Position numbers and translations under genes: made by a program. Below, one piece after another: positions 47,396-59,857 of a stretch of DNA of 64,000 bases. The notes under the pieces are model-generated. The model worked only from the letters and a program-made list of their open reading frames with translations. It did no database searches and was not told where the DNA came from. The stretch comes from Bretschneidera sinensis (Eukaryota > Streptophyta > Magnoliopsida > Brassicales > Akaniaceae), in the NCBI GenBank assembly GCA_023935145.1, contig CM043697.1, positions 58,108,501 to 58,172,500 of the forward strand. The letters are read 5' to 3'. The first letter of the stretch is position 1. Each line of letters opens with the position of its first letter.

Positions 47396-47990
47396 TCCTC
47401 TTTTTTAAGGATTGTTAGGTTATTTAATTTTGATTCATCTATTTGCATAACTTCTTTAATGGCATCACTCAATTTTGTAATATGTTTTTCTTCTTCGGGG
47501 ACTTTCTGAAATCTATCTTGAGCAAAAAGTTGATATAAAGATTAAATTGAAGTATTCATCATGAAGATAAATTCATACTCACTATCTGAACTATCATCTA
47601 AACTTTCTACTTCATATAAAATAAACTCATTATGAGATTTCTTCACCATAACAAATCTCTAAATTATTTATTTTTAAATATTTTATCATTTTCTTTACTC
47701 CTGTTCTTTTTTAGGGCATTGTGGAGCTATATGTCATTCATTGCATATAGAACATCTGCATCCTTTTAGCATATTTTGTAAAAAAATTATTTCTTATATA
47801 TTTCTTTTGCAGAAAGAATATTTTATTCTTTTTTCCATTTAAATTTTCTTTTCGATTTTTTATAGTTTGTTTTATAATAAAGTGTTGTGCACCTAAAATC
47901 ATATTCATTTTGTAATAACTTCGTACAGAAATTTAAATCGGCTTGATTTTTTTACTTGTTTCGAAGCTTTAGTTACTTTATTCGAAGAAA
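47396..47990 (-). pseudogene. Endogenous caulimovirid coat-protein (zinc knuckle) segment
   Basis: On the - strand the frame shows a CCHC-type knuckle CRCSICNE, a stop, then HIAPQCPKK (about 47712-47770), preceded by a basic Lys/Arg-rich segment and followed by acidic stretches. This is the pattern of the caulimovirid coat-protein C-terminal RNA-binding region. It stands immediately upstream (in viral order) of the protease/RT part, from which element B separates it. The viral movement-protein region is not seen beyond 47990. Confidence 0.6.
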
Positions 47991-48640
47991 GGATGTCTTA
48001 GTTAACCAAAAAAAGATGCTAAATATTTGAGTAAATTCGATTGTAAATCAGGATTCAGGTAGATAAAACTATCCAAAGAATCTAAACCCCTAACTGCTTT
48101 TAGCAGCAATGCACTACAAATATTTCAAAGATGGATAGATATTATATTTAGTAAAAACAATAATTTTTGCTTAGTTTATATTGATGATGTTTTAGTTTTC
48201 TCTAAATCAGCAAATGATCATAGACAACATCTTATTAAGGTATGTGATTGATTTATTCAAGATGGAATAATTCTTAACGCTAAAAAAATTGAGGTTGTGA
48301 AAACATAAATAGAATTATTAGGATTATATCTAATCTAAATAGGGATTAGATTATAATATCACATTATCACCAAAAAAAAAAAATTCCCGAAGAATTTGAA
48401 GGCAAAAAACAATTACAAAGTTTTTTTGGGAATATTACATTATAGGAGACAGTTCATTAAAGATCTCCAAAACGAAAAAGCCTTTATTAGTAAAATTTAA
48501 AAAAAAAAAAATCATTTACTTGGAAAAAAACAGATATTGATTTGATTAAACAAATCCAATCTGAAATATACAATGTTCCCTCTGATTATTTTCCTATACA
48601 AAGAGATAAACTATGAAGGGTTTCAAAAAATCAGAGACAC
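47991..48640 (+). pseudogene. Second caulimovirid RT fragment, opposite orientation
   Basis: + strand frame: LVNQKKDAKYLSKFDCKSGF, then, after a deletion of a short RT segment, QIFQRWIDIIFSKNNN and CLVYIDDVLVFSKS with the catalytic D-D at about 48178-48200, ANDHRQHLIKVCD, and further degenerate RT/connection sequence with poly-A runs to about 48620. It is closely similar to the - strand copy at 39917-42943, so it is the same family. The coat-protein segment of the - copy lies directly to its left, so two viral pieces meet in inverted orientation at about 47990. Confidence 0.78.
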
Positions 48641-48734
48641 CACACATATTTTTATGGTCTATTGTTTCTAGGAAAGATCTCAACACTCGATATTCCCTCA
48701 TATTCTCAAAATATCTACAATTTTACAACTGAAC

Positions 48735-49111
48735 CAGGGAGCCATCCGCTGTGATCGGACGGGTACTGATCATCCCACTTGCACATACAAAGTTAGCCTT
48801 AACAGAAATTTCTGCCCTAATAGTACTCATCAGCTCATGCACATGCAGCCTTAACTGTAGAAGGAATTTCTTCCCTGAACTTGAAGAGCAAGCAATTCCA
48901 AAGTGCCCACCCACTTGGAGATGGAACCTTAACAGAACTTTTTCCAAGAACTTCAGGTTCAAGTAATTCCAACATTCTAAGTACTCTGATCAGTAAAATT
49001 CAACAAGTTGGTTTCATCGAAAATGTCAAAGAACTATGTAGTCAGATTCCGGCATCAGTTCTTAAATCAGAAGCCATAAACCAGTTAAATGATCAAACCT
49101 ACTCTCGTTGA
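48735..49111 (+). pseudogene. Unrecognised gene fragment with frame changes
   Basis: Coding-like text occurs in two frames: RTGTDHPTCTYKVSLNRNFC then STHQLMHMQP to about 48856, and from 48870 NLKSKQFQSAHPLGDGTLTE, SNSNILSTLISKIQQVGFIE and SQIPASVLKSEAINQLND to a stop at 49111. This looks like a decayed coding region of a plant or element protein, but I recognise no domain. It follows the caulimovirid fragment but its composition is less AT-rich. Confidence 0.3.
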
Positions 49112-50884
49112 TGTCATTCAATTACAAAGCATCTTTGGAAAACCATTTGGCATCTCCCAACTTTACTATGCAGCAGTGTTCTAAATTGTGACTAGACAAA
49201 ATCATTAGGTAAATTAGCTCGGATACTAAGATGCTTAGATGAAAGTGTGCCTTGTCTATTGGGTGTCTGAATCCCCATCCTCAGTGGTCTTTGCTTTTCC
49301 TAAGGATTGGCTTCTTCGACCTCCTTGACTTAACTATTATTATGTTTATTTAGTTTTGCTGTGCTTTTTGTTCTCCTCCTCTCTCTAGGACCCCAAACTA
49401 ACACCGATAATGAGTAATAATTATGATAATAGTAATAACTTCTCTCTCTCCTTACATCTATTCTTTTATACATTTAATATGATAAGAGCACATCCTTTCC
49501 ATTTTGGAACACTATTTTCATGCATGAACCAAGGCTTTCAACAAACTAAATGAAAAATGTGTCTAATAAGTTAAAAAATCCCCCGCTCGGGGTATATTTT
49601 TGAGAAAAAATATCTTCTCTTAGTAAAATCCAATGCTCAATAATATATGCGGCAGGAGAATAGGGCATTTAAAGGACCAATATATTTCTTTCCTAAGTGA
49701 GTGTTAATACTACTACCACCACAAGGGGGCACAATTCAACAACTCTATCCAATACACTAGACTATCATAATTAGTAGGATATATGGCATAGTACATTTCC
49801 CATCTATGTTTAGATTCAAACATGAATTCTGATACTGAATACTAACCATTCCACTAATGAAGATCTGGTAATTACTACATCACTTGGCCGCTGGGGGGGA
49901 GGGTTTAGATGGGAAAGTATTTTATTGCCATAAGTTCTTCATCTTTTTTTCTTGAATAGAATTATACCCTAGGTTTCAACACATTTTTAGGTACTTTCTT
50001 TGCACTTTGATCAAAGGTTTGAGCATTCTAAATCTTTCACCTCTTTCACAAAATTTGATATTTCCTTTCCAGCATGGTTTGGTATTGAATTCTTTTCTCT
50101 GCCATGAGCTTGTGCAGGGAGAGGACCAAGAAAATGTAAATTACAAAGGGACTTTACCATTGAAGTGAGATCTAAACTCTCTACATCAAATCATCTGTGG
50201 TTCATTCTGCACTAACCTCCCCCCCCCCCCCCCCCCCTTTTCATAATGAGAAATGGTTGAGTAGCGAAAGAAAAGAAAAGAAAATATGATTTAGAAGAAA
50301 AGAAAACTTTCCCAAGCAAGGTTTAGAAGAAAAGAAAATATTCTCATATGCCATTCCAAAGAAAAGAAAAACGATAAAACTTTCCCAAGCAAGGTTTCCC
50401 AAAGAACTTTCGAGATGGCATATGAGAATAACGATAAAACTTTCCCAAGCAAGGTTTAGAAGAGCAAATATGATTTTCCCGAATCAACTAAATCCCAACT
50501 ACCAAATCCTTCAAATCAATCAATAATTTTCTCTTAGTCAACAAAATCAAATGTTAGGATGCAAACATTGGCAAATCCCATGGTCATAGGACAAACCATA
50601 TCAGCTTGACGAAGTGATGAAGACGAGGGCAATTAAGGTTTCCACAATAGATAACACAATTAACTTGCTAGAGCCATGATAACATCTAGTGCAGTTGCAC
50701 CTAGGATGTTTGTAAAGACAAAAAACCAGTTTGCTGTAATAATTCGAATAACTTGATACGTTACATTTTGCATAGATATTTATTATTTAAAAGTAAACTC
50801 TTCTTAATTGAAGTGCATCACCTAAGTGCGCATACACTGCAAATAAAAAACTCATACATAAAATAAAGAGGGCATCATTCTAAC
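49112..50884. other. Intergenic or intron DNA; a locally rearranged repeat
   Basis: No clear coding region. A 19-base C run sits at 50219-50237. At 50300-50460 the string AAAACTTTCCCAAGCAAGGTTT occurs three times, and TATTCTCATATGCCAT (50339-50354) recurs inverted at 50415-50430. A possible third exon of the gene to the right could lie at about 49265-49340 (- strand frame ending TTEDGDSDTQ), but its acceptor lacks a pyrimidine tract. Confidence 0.45.
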
Positions 50885-52282
50885 CTCTTCACTTTTCTTC
50901 TTTTGTTCCAAAAGTTCTTGACAGTAAGCAAGGCACTCTGTGCGATAAGTAGCAGCTAAATCTTTTATCAAAGCCTTCCTTTTAATGATACCAATCACTT
51001 AAAAGAAAAGTGTGGCAAGGGTAAAATATAGAGAAGAGAATCATTTTAAATCTATGTCCAACGTAAACACAATAATCTTAAATCCTCCACGATAGAAAAC
51101 TATTTCAAACAATTAAGGTAAAAATTTCAAGTCAGACACCAAAATTAATGCGATATCTTGAGAATATCTTTGAACTATATCTATCCTTATTTCACGTCTC
51201 GTACCAACAACTATAGTTAAAAACTATGAAGAAGAATCTAATATGCTTTATGATCACTGAAAACCAAAGTTGCCAACATAAATGTGCATGCAGATAGGTC
51301 TCAAAAGTAAAATTGATTGCCAGACTACAGACCTAAAAGAGTAATGTGTAAAATTTTCATCCGGGTTGACACCGAATTGATTAGCTAAAAAGAGAACTCA
51401 TCAATTTACATAAAATGATGCTAGATAGATCATGGATTTGCTTGTTATAAAATGTCCACTGAGAAATGCCTGGTCACAATCAGAGACTATATTTTTTTAT
51501 CCACAATTTACCTCAAAATTTAATAATTCACTTAGAGTGTGTTTGGAACAAAGGAATTTAATAATAATTTAATAAATAGAATTCATTTGTAATTCTATAT
51601 TTGTTATATTTGGAACAAAAAGAAAAAACTATGGAACTCATTTTGAAATAAATTCATTAGCTTGTTGCAAATTCTATTAAAATTGATAGAACTTACAAAT
51701 GAATTCCAGAAAATAAAGAGTTTATGTTATGTTGAACAAAATACTCTCTCCTTCCCTCACTCTTACTACTTCTTGTCTTTCTCTCCCTCCTATTTTGAAT
51801 TCTTCATTTATTCCAAACATTTCAATTAAATTCTACAAATTAATATAAGAAAACCAAATATAAAAATTCATTTATAAATGAATTCTATTTTTAATTCATT
51901 TGAAAATTAAATGAATTTCATTTTCATTTTGTTCCAAACATAGCGTTGACAATCAACTGTTTCAAGTACAAGGTAAACTATTTGATCCTACCAAGAACAA
52001 TCTCATTTCATTTTGAAGGTAACCAACTCCACTCACATACACACAAAAAAAATGTAGCATTGCTAAATTAATTTTTAGAGTTTATCAAACCCAAAAGAAA
52101 AAAGCTTTTAAACATTGGTGAATAAAGAAAAGAAAGTCCAATTGCATTTATGAGTCCAAAATTTAGTGCCTAAGGAAATCAAATTTATATATAAAAAAAC
52201 TCACTGAAACAAAATAAAGTAGCAAACAATAAACCCAAGGAGAACCCACAAGAATCAAAACCCTAACAATAAAATTTAAAGA

Positions 52283-52367
<85 letters not shown>

Positions 52368-52412
52368 ACTTCGACTAAGATCCAAAGGAGGTTGCTTTTG
52401 TTCTTCGCCCAT
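50885..52412 (-). CDS. Small plant gene of unknown function, at least 2 exons
   Basis: Exon 1: 52412-52370, ATG then GEEQKQPPLDLSR, donor GTAACT. Exon 2: 50997-50885, after acceptor TTTTCTTTTAAG, encoding IGIIKRKALIKDL and ATYRTECLAYCQELLEQKKK, donor GTTAGA. The exons join in frame (phase 1) and exon 2 ends in phase 0; 52 residues are read and the C-terminal exon is not identified with confidence. The peptide is charged, probably helical, with two Cys in ECLAYCQ. I do not recognise a named family, but the conserved look and correct splice phases support a real gene. A TA/GA microsatellite fills the intron directly after the donor. Confidence 0.6.
51537..51944. mobile_element. MITE-like foldback element in the intron
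   Basis: Terminal inverted repeats GTGTGTTTGGAACAAA and (complement of the right end) GCTATGTTTGGAACAAA enclose about 400 bp. The interior arms are also complementary, with repeated GAATTCATTT and AAATGAATTC strings. No clear duplication flanks it. It lies inside the intron of the small - strand gene. Confidence 0.65.
52284..52367. repeat. Compound (TA)n(GA)n microsatellite beside a splice donor
   Basis: A TA run (about 52285-52308) passes into a GA run (52311-52365, with one interruption), read as CT and TA runs on the gene's strand. It starts only a few bases inside the intron donor at 52369-52368. Confidence 0.95.
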
Positions 52413-54470
52413 TGAATTGTTTCCCTAATTCGCTTCTTTTTTTTCACCCATTTTGTGGTGTTAGTATATTTTTTTGGGTAAAATTTATATTTTTGGTGTT
52501 TAAATTGATAGTAAAATTGACTTTTTTTACATTAATGTTTTCATTTTAAATATAAAAATATATATTTTACCACAATTATATAAGTAACGCAAATTGCCTT
52601 TCTTTTACACCAAGGCGCCCACGATAGACTCCATCGTGCATTTTATGTCTTTATTTTTTGAGTTCGGTATGGTTACAGACTGATTATGTGATATGTCCAT
52701 TGCCTGACAATGGGTATCAGAGAGATGGTAAAATCTCATCCGATTTGATTAAAACTCGATGGTGCACGAAAGTTCATTAAAAATAATATAACTTTAACTT
52801 AATCCGACTTAAATTCAAATGATTTAAATTCAATTAAGTCTGAACTCAAATGATCCTAAAATCCGAAACAATTCGAAACCCGAATCGGTTCAAATTTAAA
52901 ATAGTCCGAATCCCAAATAATAAAGGTTTTTTTAAAAGGAAATTTAGAAAATGATTTACTAATTAAACTAAATTGATTAATTGTTAAATAAAATAAATTA
53001 TAACATAATTAATTAATTATATTTTTTTATCAATTAAAGTGGTGCTTTGAATTTTCAAGATTTTGATAGATTCTATCTTATTGGGGCTTCAATGCTTGAA
53101 TTTTAGGAAGAGCTGGAAAATCTTTTGCATGTAATAATGTGTATGATTAAACAATCCATTAATATGAATTATCTCGTTAGTTTTAAATAAAAAAAAATGA
53201 AAGATTAATTTGTATTTTTTTTATGTCACAATAAAATTTTACTTTTAATTGACATGAAAAAAGAAATAGTCATATGAAACTTAATCAAATTTACATTGTT
53301 TTTCATATCACAATAAAATTTTACTTTTATTTGACATGAAAAAAGAAAAATTCATATGGAACTTAATCACCAAAATCACGTATAAGTTACCAATGATAAT
53401 TAACTCCATGGACCAATTGTCCAAGATTCAATTAAGACTGATATCAATACATTTCACACCTTGATAGTTCCATGTATTTCTTGGGGTACCCATTTTGAGA
53501 ATATGCTGATATCAATACATTCCCACACAACACAATCCTTCTGACATGTTTTCAAATAACAATCTTGCATCTTCTAAACTACCCAATTTAGAATACATTG
53601 ACAACAATGCTTAATTGACATACAAATCCTTCACCAGTCTATGAAACCAAACCATAACCCCAATTGGTCTAACGAAGCACCACTGCCAATTCTACCACAG
53701 ATCTGATTGAACTTCCAGTCACTTACCTGGATTCAGTTCTGATGAGTTTGCCGTGTTGCTTTTCACTAATTCAACTAGCTTATGCTTTTAGGTAGTATAA
53801 ATGGCAAACACTTAGATATAACATGTAACTTCGGTAAAGTTTAGGGACTAGCTAAGGTAGACCTTCGTTTGAGACCTCTCTGCTCATTGTGCTGTAGTAG
53901 CACCCTACCAACTGATCACAACTAAAATATTTTCTCAATAAGTGGTAAATCCGAATAAGAAATAATCAACAAAAATGCACATTAACCAGCACAAGATTTT
54001 GAGAAGCAAATGGGAAATGGTATTATTTAGACTGAATCGTTTAAAGAAAATCGCATGAACGAATGCCTGCATTACTAGCAGAATTAACTATGATTTCAAA
54101 AGACTATACAACCAGAAGGATAATAATCTAGCCATGATATTTTTATATGTTCTACCCGAGTTAAAACGGGAAACATGTGAAGAAACAACCTCAGAAACAT
54201 TTGGTACCTCCTCTATAAACTTTTAGCAACCATAATAGCGTTTGCCATTTTCCTCAAAGGAAACTGTCGGAAGCAGAGAGAGCCAATTACACTGTACATT
54301 GACCATCTATCGGCGGTTAAAGTACCTGATAGTCCAGGGTAGAACCTACACTTACAATGAGGTGTCCTTGTGTGCATTGCCAAAAATAAACAAGAGAAAA
54401 ATGGCATCAACAGAGAGCAGCAACTTCATCTTTTTCCTACAGCATCATCTGCAGCAAGACTTATCTAGAA
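52413..54470. other. Intergenic, AT-rich, no gene seen
   Basis: Contains the divergent upstream region of the small gene (- strand) and the 3' flank of VOZ. A direct repeat of about 60 bp (CACAATAAAATTTTACTTTT then TTGACATGAAAAAAGAAA) occurs at about 53227-53270 and 53297-53350. No coding region is recognised. Confidence 0.55.
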
Positions 54471-57400
54471 TTATGTGCCATGGTAGTCAGTTGAATTATC
54501 AGGAAGATGATTGAATGAATTACTTGAACCATAATTCAAGATTTCAGTAGAAGTTATCTTAATGTAGAGCGGAACTAACATTTTCTGAGGTAGCCCCTTT
54601 ATTAGCCTTTGTCTTGCCTTTAACAGACGATCTGCTGTTATCTGAAGAAACCTCAGCAGTGAGCCTTCCCATCTTCTTCTGTAGATCAGCAAGAGGATCT
54701 TTTGTAACTTTTCCCTTGGGATTCTTCTTTCCATTAAACAGTTTAAGTTCTAGTCTATATAATGCACAAGCATCACAGCTATTGATCTCATATTCATATA
54801 AATGCCACTCAAAACAGCCAGGAGGCTGTGGGTCCATGTAATAGGACCTCTTCTGCCCTCCAAATTCCTTCATCACCTGCTTCCTTGATTCATGCCAACC
54901 ACGTCCACTGTAATCCGGCAAAGACCTCTGCTTTCTATTTCCACTCTCAAATGCCCTTCTAGGCTTGTCAAAGAAGAGCCACTCCCTAATTGTTTCACCC
55001 TCAAGTAAAGAAAGGTCAAATAGCTCTGCAGTATCAAGAGAGTCAATTAATCAGAAAATGAGTTGGGGGGATTAGCTTCGTATGTGAATTGCATTCTAGA
55101 AGCCAAATCTAAAATAGGTAACAAAGATCACACTGTATTTTCTATACTAATATAAGCATGCTGCAGAAAGGATATGCATGACAAGAACAAAAACAATCAT
55201 TTTTTCTCATCTTTTTCTTTTTTTTGGATGGAGAGGGGGAAGCAGAGGGGAATGGGAGAAAGCCATATACTCACCAGTGGCATTCCATGGACATTTTGTA
55301 CTAGCAGCCCCTTTGCACTTTGGGATACCCACATTCTTACCCTGAGTCTTTGCACGAAGAGCATCGAGTAGTAAATTATCCTTCAAACCAATGCCCCCAG
55401 GTCTCAAAATTGGAGTCGTACCAGGGGGATCTTCATTCAAAGCTAGAGTAGCATGAAAACTGCTGCAATAATCCTCATACCATTCAGATCCTTGAGCAGG
55501 ACGGGCACAATCCCAGAGAGCACATTTTGGCCCCAAGAAAGCAGATGGAGGAGGGCAGATGTTTTGCAGAATGTTGGACCCAGCATCCTTCCCACACACT
55601 TCAACACCACTGGAACTAACAAGGCCATGACTGAATTCTTAATGTAGATATAATAGATAATCCAACTGAGAAGTTAAATCTGAGTTACTGACCACTGTGT
55701 TGTGCATAGCAGAGGCAGGGCCTTTGCATTGATATTCATGTTCCTGTGGCTCACTGTTAACAATATAGTCCTGCGATAGAACAACTAAGCTTATCAGTCA
55801 TCACTAGATATACCTTCATCTTAAAAGGCTAGCAATCCATGAACAAATATAAAATATAAAATAAAAGATCGGGACAACAGCAAACCCTTCTACATGAACT
55901 TGCAGAACAGTAAACCACAACTTCAAATGGTTTATAATCTAAATCTCACATTTGGCAGAGGCTATTATTCTTCAAGATGAAAATTTATAATGTGGCAACA
56001 AAATTTAATGGTATGATAGAAGCATTTGTACCTAGTTCTCTGGAACAGGTTTATAAAAGAAATTAGTGATTTGACACTAGATTCTTTTGTACTCATAAAT
56101 GAGAGATATTTAACACTCAAAAAAGAAAAATCATTCACTGCAATGAGAAATACTCTTTCAGTATGTTGGCAAAGAAGCTAAGGTACCATATACAGAAAAA
56201 CTAACACTCCACAAACAATCTAAATATTCCTCCATACAATCAAATCAAAAGATAAAAGCTCCCACCTCCTGAGCAGCCGGCAAAATGCTAGGACGTAGGC
56301 TTTGAACAACAGGCTCAGGCTTCAAAACTGCTGGTTCTGCTAATGCACTAATGGCATCATCTTCCTCCTCACACAATTGCAACAAACGGGCTATATCATC
56401 AGAGAATGATCCGATACTACCACCCTACACAACACCCATCAAAGAAATTTAATTTCAAAGGAAATTACTTCATCCTGAAGTACAAACAATGATCCAGTGC
56501 ATATGATACAACACATACTTCAATGACAGAAGACAAGAACAGTTAGATTCAGAACTATATAAAACCGGTTCTCTAAAATCAAAATACATGGATCAAAAAA
56601 AATTTGTACACATCAAAGGTTACGTCATGCGGAGATACAAAATCAACTACATGCACATACAATGCGGTAACATCTAACTTCATTAAGAGAAGGATAATAA
56701 CCAAAGGCGGAAATAATCAGCATAATGATTTGAATATACGAACAATCAATGAAGATGCTGGAGAAGGTCCACTGAGCTCAGCTTTCCACTCGCGGAGACT
56801 CTGATAGACTTGCTCCTCCAAAACTGCAACATCACTGGTTCGGCCCTCCTTCCTGGCAGCTTGAAGATCAGTAAACCTTTCCTGGAGATCATTGAGTCGG
56901 TTGTTCGCATTGTCCACCAAAAGCTGGTGCGATGTAGACATACAGTTGCTCTTTGAATGGTTCTGCATTGAGCCAATCTCCCAACTCCTGATAAACCAGA
57001 AAAAAGTTACTTGACTGCCTAGAAATGGACAAGGAAAGCACAGAGAAAACTGAAAAAATATGATTTTTGAGTACTGTCCTGCTTGATTGCTGAGAAAATG
57101 CAGGAAAATACATGAGAATACATATCTGAATCCTCCACCCAACCAACCCTAAGATACCTATTTTGCATCATCCAATTTCTCCCTTACCTAAAATAACAGT
57201 AACAAGTAGTTCATAGATTGGATATTAAAATCAACCACACGCAACAGCATAATTAGTAAATTCCTCAATAGGCATAAACAAATTTCCAAGTCAAAGGAAC
57301 CCCGTCCCCCGCCCAAAAAAAATAAATAAATAAATCAATCCAAGAGAGTTTTATTTGGGTCTTTGATGTTTCAATGTTTGGGACATAAGAAATCAGAAAC

Positions 57401-57830
57401 TTCATCATATTTTGTTAATGCAAACGTCCTTTCACTTTCTTTTTGGGTTTTCCGTTATTCAATTTTAAACGGAGAGTTCCTTTGTTTTCTCAGCAACCAA
57501 GCAAAAAGTAATGGCGAAATAACAAGTATAAAATATTAATGGAATCAATTTGTTCATACTGATCAACATGCTATCGGCCTAGGTTGGTTCAAAACCCTAA
57601 AGGCAGCGTGCCCAAATTGCATCAGCAGAAAACGCAACACAGGAAACACTGAAAATAATAACCAAAAGAAAAAAAAAATTACCTATAGTATCTGTCCAAA
57701 ATTCTTGCTTACACAACCTGTGGAAGCTTCGAGTCGAGCAAAGAGAGAGAGAGAAAGGTAAGGATGCTTTTGTATTGGTGTTGTATTTGCTTACCTTCTG
57801 CATGCAGCGACTAAGCAAAAGGAGGAATTC
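54471..57830 (-). CDS. VOZ1: VOZ-type transcription factor gene, C-terminal tail frameshifted
   Basis: VOZ proteins are plant zinc-finger/NAC-like DNA-binding factors acting in phytochrome signalling, flowering and stress. Exons (- strand): 5' leader to 57795; 56987-56744 with ATG at 56968 ([20 protein letters not shown], then LREWKAEL and PSPASSL); 56424-56266 ([20 protein letters not shown]); 55770-55693; about 55617-55275 with the Cys/His zinc motif GPKCALWDC ... DYCSSFH; 55025 to the end with [20 protein letters not shown] and [20 protein letters not shown]. In the main frame translation stops at 54559. The usual tail character (EILNYGSS ... [11 protein letters not shown]) lies in another frame, stopping at 54471, so a one-base shift near 54580 is likely. 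The phase of the 55693/55617 join does not fit cleanly. VOZ1 versus VOZ2 is not certain. Confidence 0.85.
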
Positions 57831-58140
57831 TTGGCTCGGGCCTCACTGGTAATTTTAAAAACTTTACGTCATTTTTGTTTTTTAGACCCGCCCAAGAATT
57901 TTTGCAGCAGAAGTCCAGATTATACCTAGCAAAAAGGAGAATACTAGAATACCTTTCTCCAAAACTACCCCGCGATCTCTTTAAAACGAACCCTCCTTTT
58001 TTCTTTTTTATTTAAAAAAAAAAATCTATTCGGTGTCAGTATGGCATCGTTAAAGTCATTTATTTTCAAGTATATTTGAAAAAAAAAAACAAAATCTATA
58101 TTATTATTATTATTATTATCAATATATATATATATATACA
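57831..58140. promoter_or_regulatory. Proximal upstream region of VOZ
   Basis: About 300 bases between the VOZ leader and the Helitron-like array, AT-rich distally with a short ATT trinucleotide run near 58105. No clear TATA box was assigned. The array upstream limits how much unique promoter DNA the gene has. Confidence 0.4.
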
Positions 58141-59823
58141 CTATGTATTATTAATAAAGTTAGAACCCCACTGATATATACCCTCAAAATTTTTTATAAA
58201 CCCTATTTAAATATATAAATCAAATAGTTAAATAAGTTTATATATGAAACTCACTCCAACTCTCATGTTTTTCTTTTTCATTGTCCCACACAAAATTAAT
58301 GTCAACACTCATCTATCTCTCTTATCTTTAGCACATGTTTTTCTCTTCCACTATCACATTCAAACTTAACTTCAGCACTCTCCCTATCACATAAAAAAAC
58401 AGATCAACACACGCATAGTGTGCATTGAGATGCTAGTTACTATTATTATTATTATTATTAAAGCTAGAACCCCCATTTGGTGTACACTTCACAAAATATC
58501 CTATAAACACTACTTAAATATATAAATCAAATATTTAAATAAAGTTATATATGTAACTCAATTGACTTCAACTCCCCATATATTTCTACCATGTTTTTTT
58601 CTCTCGTTATCCCTCTCAAACTTAACTTCTTAACTCTCATTGTCTCTCTTATCTTAAAGACATGTTTTTTTCTGCCACTATCTACTCTAGAACCCCCATT
58701 TGGTGTCCACCTCTCAAAATGTCTCAAAAACCATACTTTAAATTAGAACCCTGATTTGGTGTTCGCCCCTCAAAATGTCCCATAAACCCTACTTAAATAT
58801 ACAAATCAAATATTTAAATAAGCTTATATATGTAACACAATTGACTCCAACTTCTCATATCTTTCTCTCATGTTTTTCTCCCTCACTATCCCACTCAGAC
58901 TTAACTCTTTCACTCTCCTTATCTCTCCTATTTTAAACGCATTTTTTTCTCTTCCACTACCCCACTCAAACTTAACTTCAACACTCTTCCTATTACATAA
59001 CTATTAATAAAGCTAGAACCCCCATTTGGTGTCCACCCCTAAAAATGTCCCATAAACCTTACTTTAAATAAGGTTATATATGTAACTCAATTGACCCCAA
59101 TTCCCCACATCTTTCTCCCCTGTTTTTCTCTCCCACTATATCACTCAAACTTAACTTCAACACTCTCTCTATCACATAATTATTAATAAAACTAGAACCT
59201 CCATTTGGTGTCGACCCTTCAAAATGTCCCATAAACCTTACTTAAATAAATAAATCAAATATTTAAATAAGATTATATATGTAATTCAATTTACTCCAAC
59301 TCTCCATGTTTTTCTCTCTTACTATCCCACTCAGACTTAACTTATTCACTCTCCTTATCTCTTTTATCTTAAACGCATGTTTTTCTCTCTTACTATCCAA
59401 CTCAAGCGTAACTTCAACACTATTCCTATCACATAAAAGAACAAATCAACACACACTACGCGTGTGTTGAGATGTTAATTACTATTATTTTTATTAATAA
59501 TAATAAAGCTAGAACCCCCATTTGGTGTCCACCCCTCAAAATGTACCATAAACCTTACTTAAATATATAAATCAAATATTTAAATAAAATTATATATGTA
59601 ATTTGATTGACTCCAACTCTCCACATCTTTCTCGTATGTTTTTCTCTCTCACTATCCCACTCAGACTTAACTTCTTCACTCTCCTTATCTTTCTTATCTT
59701 AAACGCATATTTTTCTCTTCCACTGTCTTGTTCAAACTTAACTTCAACACTCTCCCTATCACATAACTATTATTAAAGGTAGAACCCCCATTTGGTGTCC
59801 ACCATTTAAAATGTCCCATCAAC

Positions 59824-59857
<34 letters not shown>

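Noticed and set aside
28826..48640. CRISPR-like or bacterial repeat systems in the palindrome-rich region
   Set aside because: Palindromes are irregularly spaced inside LTR promoter regions of plant retroelements; no spacer regularity or cas-like genes.
50219..50237. C19 homopolymer as a regulatory element
   Set aside because: A simple homopolymer with no surrounding structure; possibly a sequencing artefact.
52163..52447. 94-codon - strand ORF with LSLSLS and YIYIYI runs
   Set aside because: It is read through the microsatellite; only its first 14-codon region belongs to the real first exon, in another frame.
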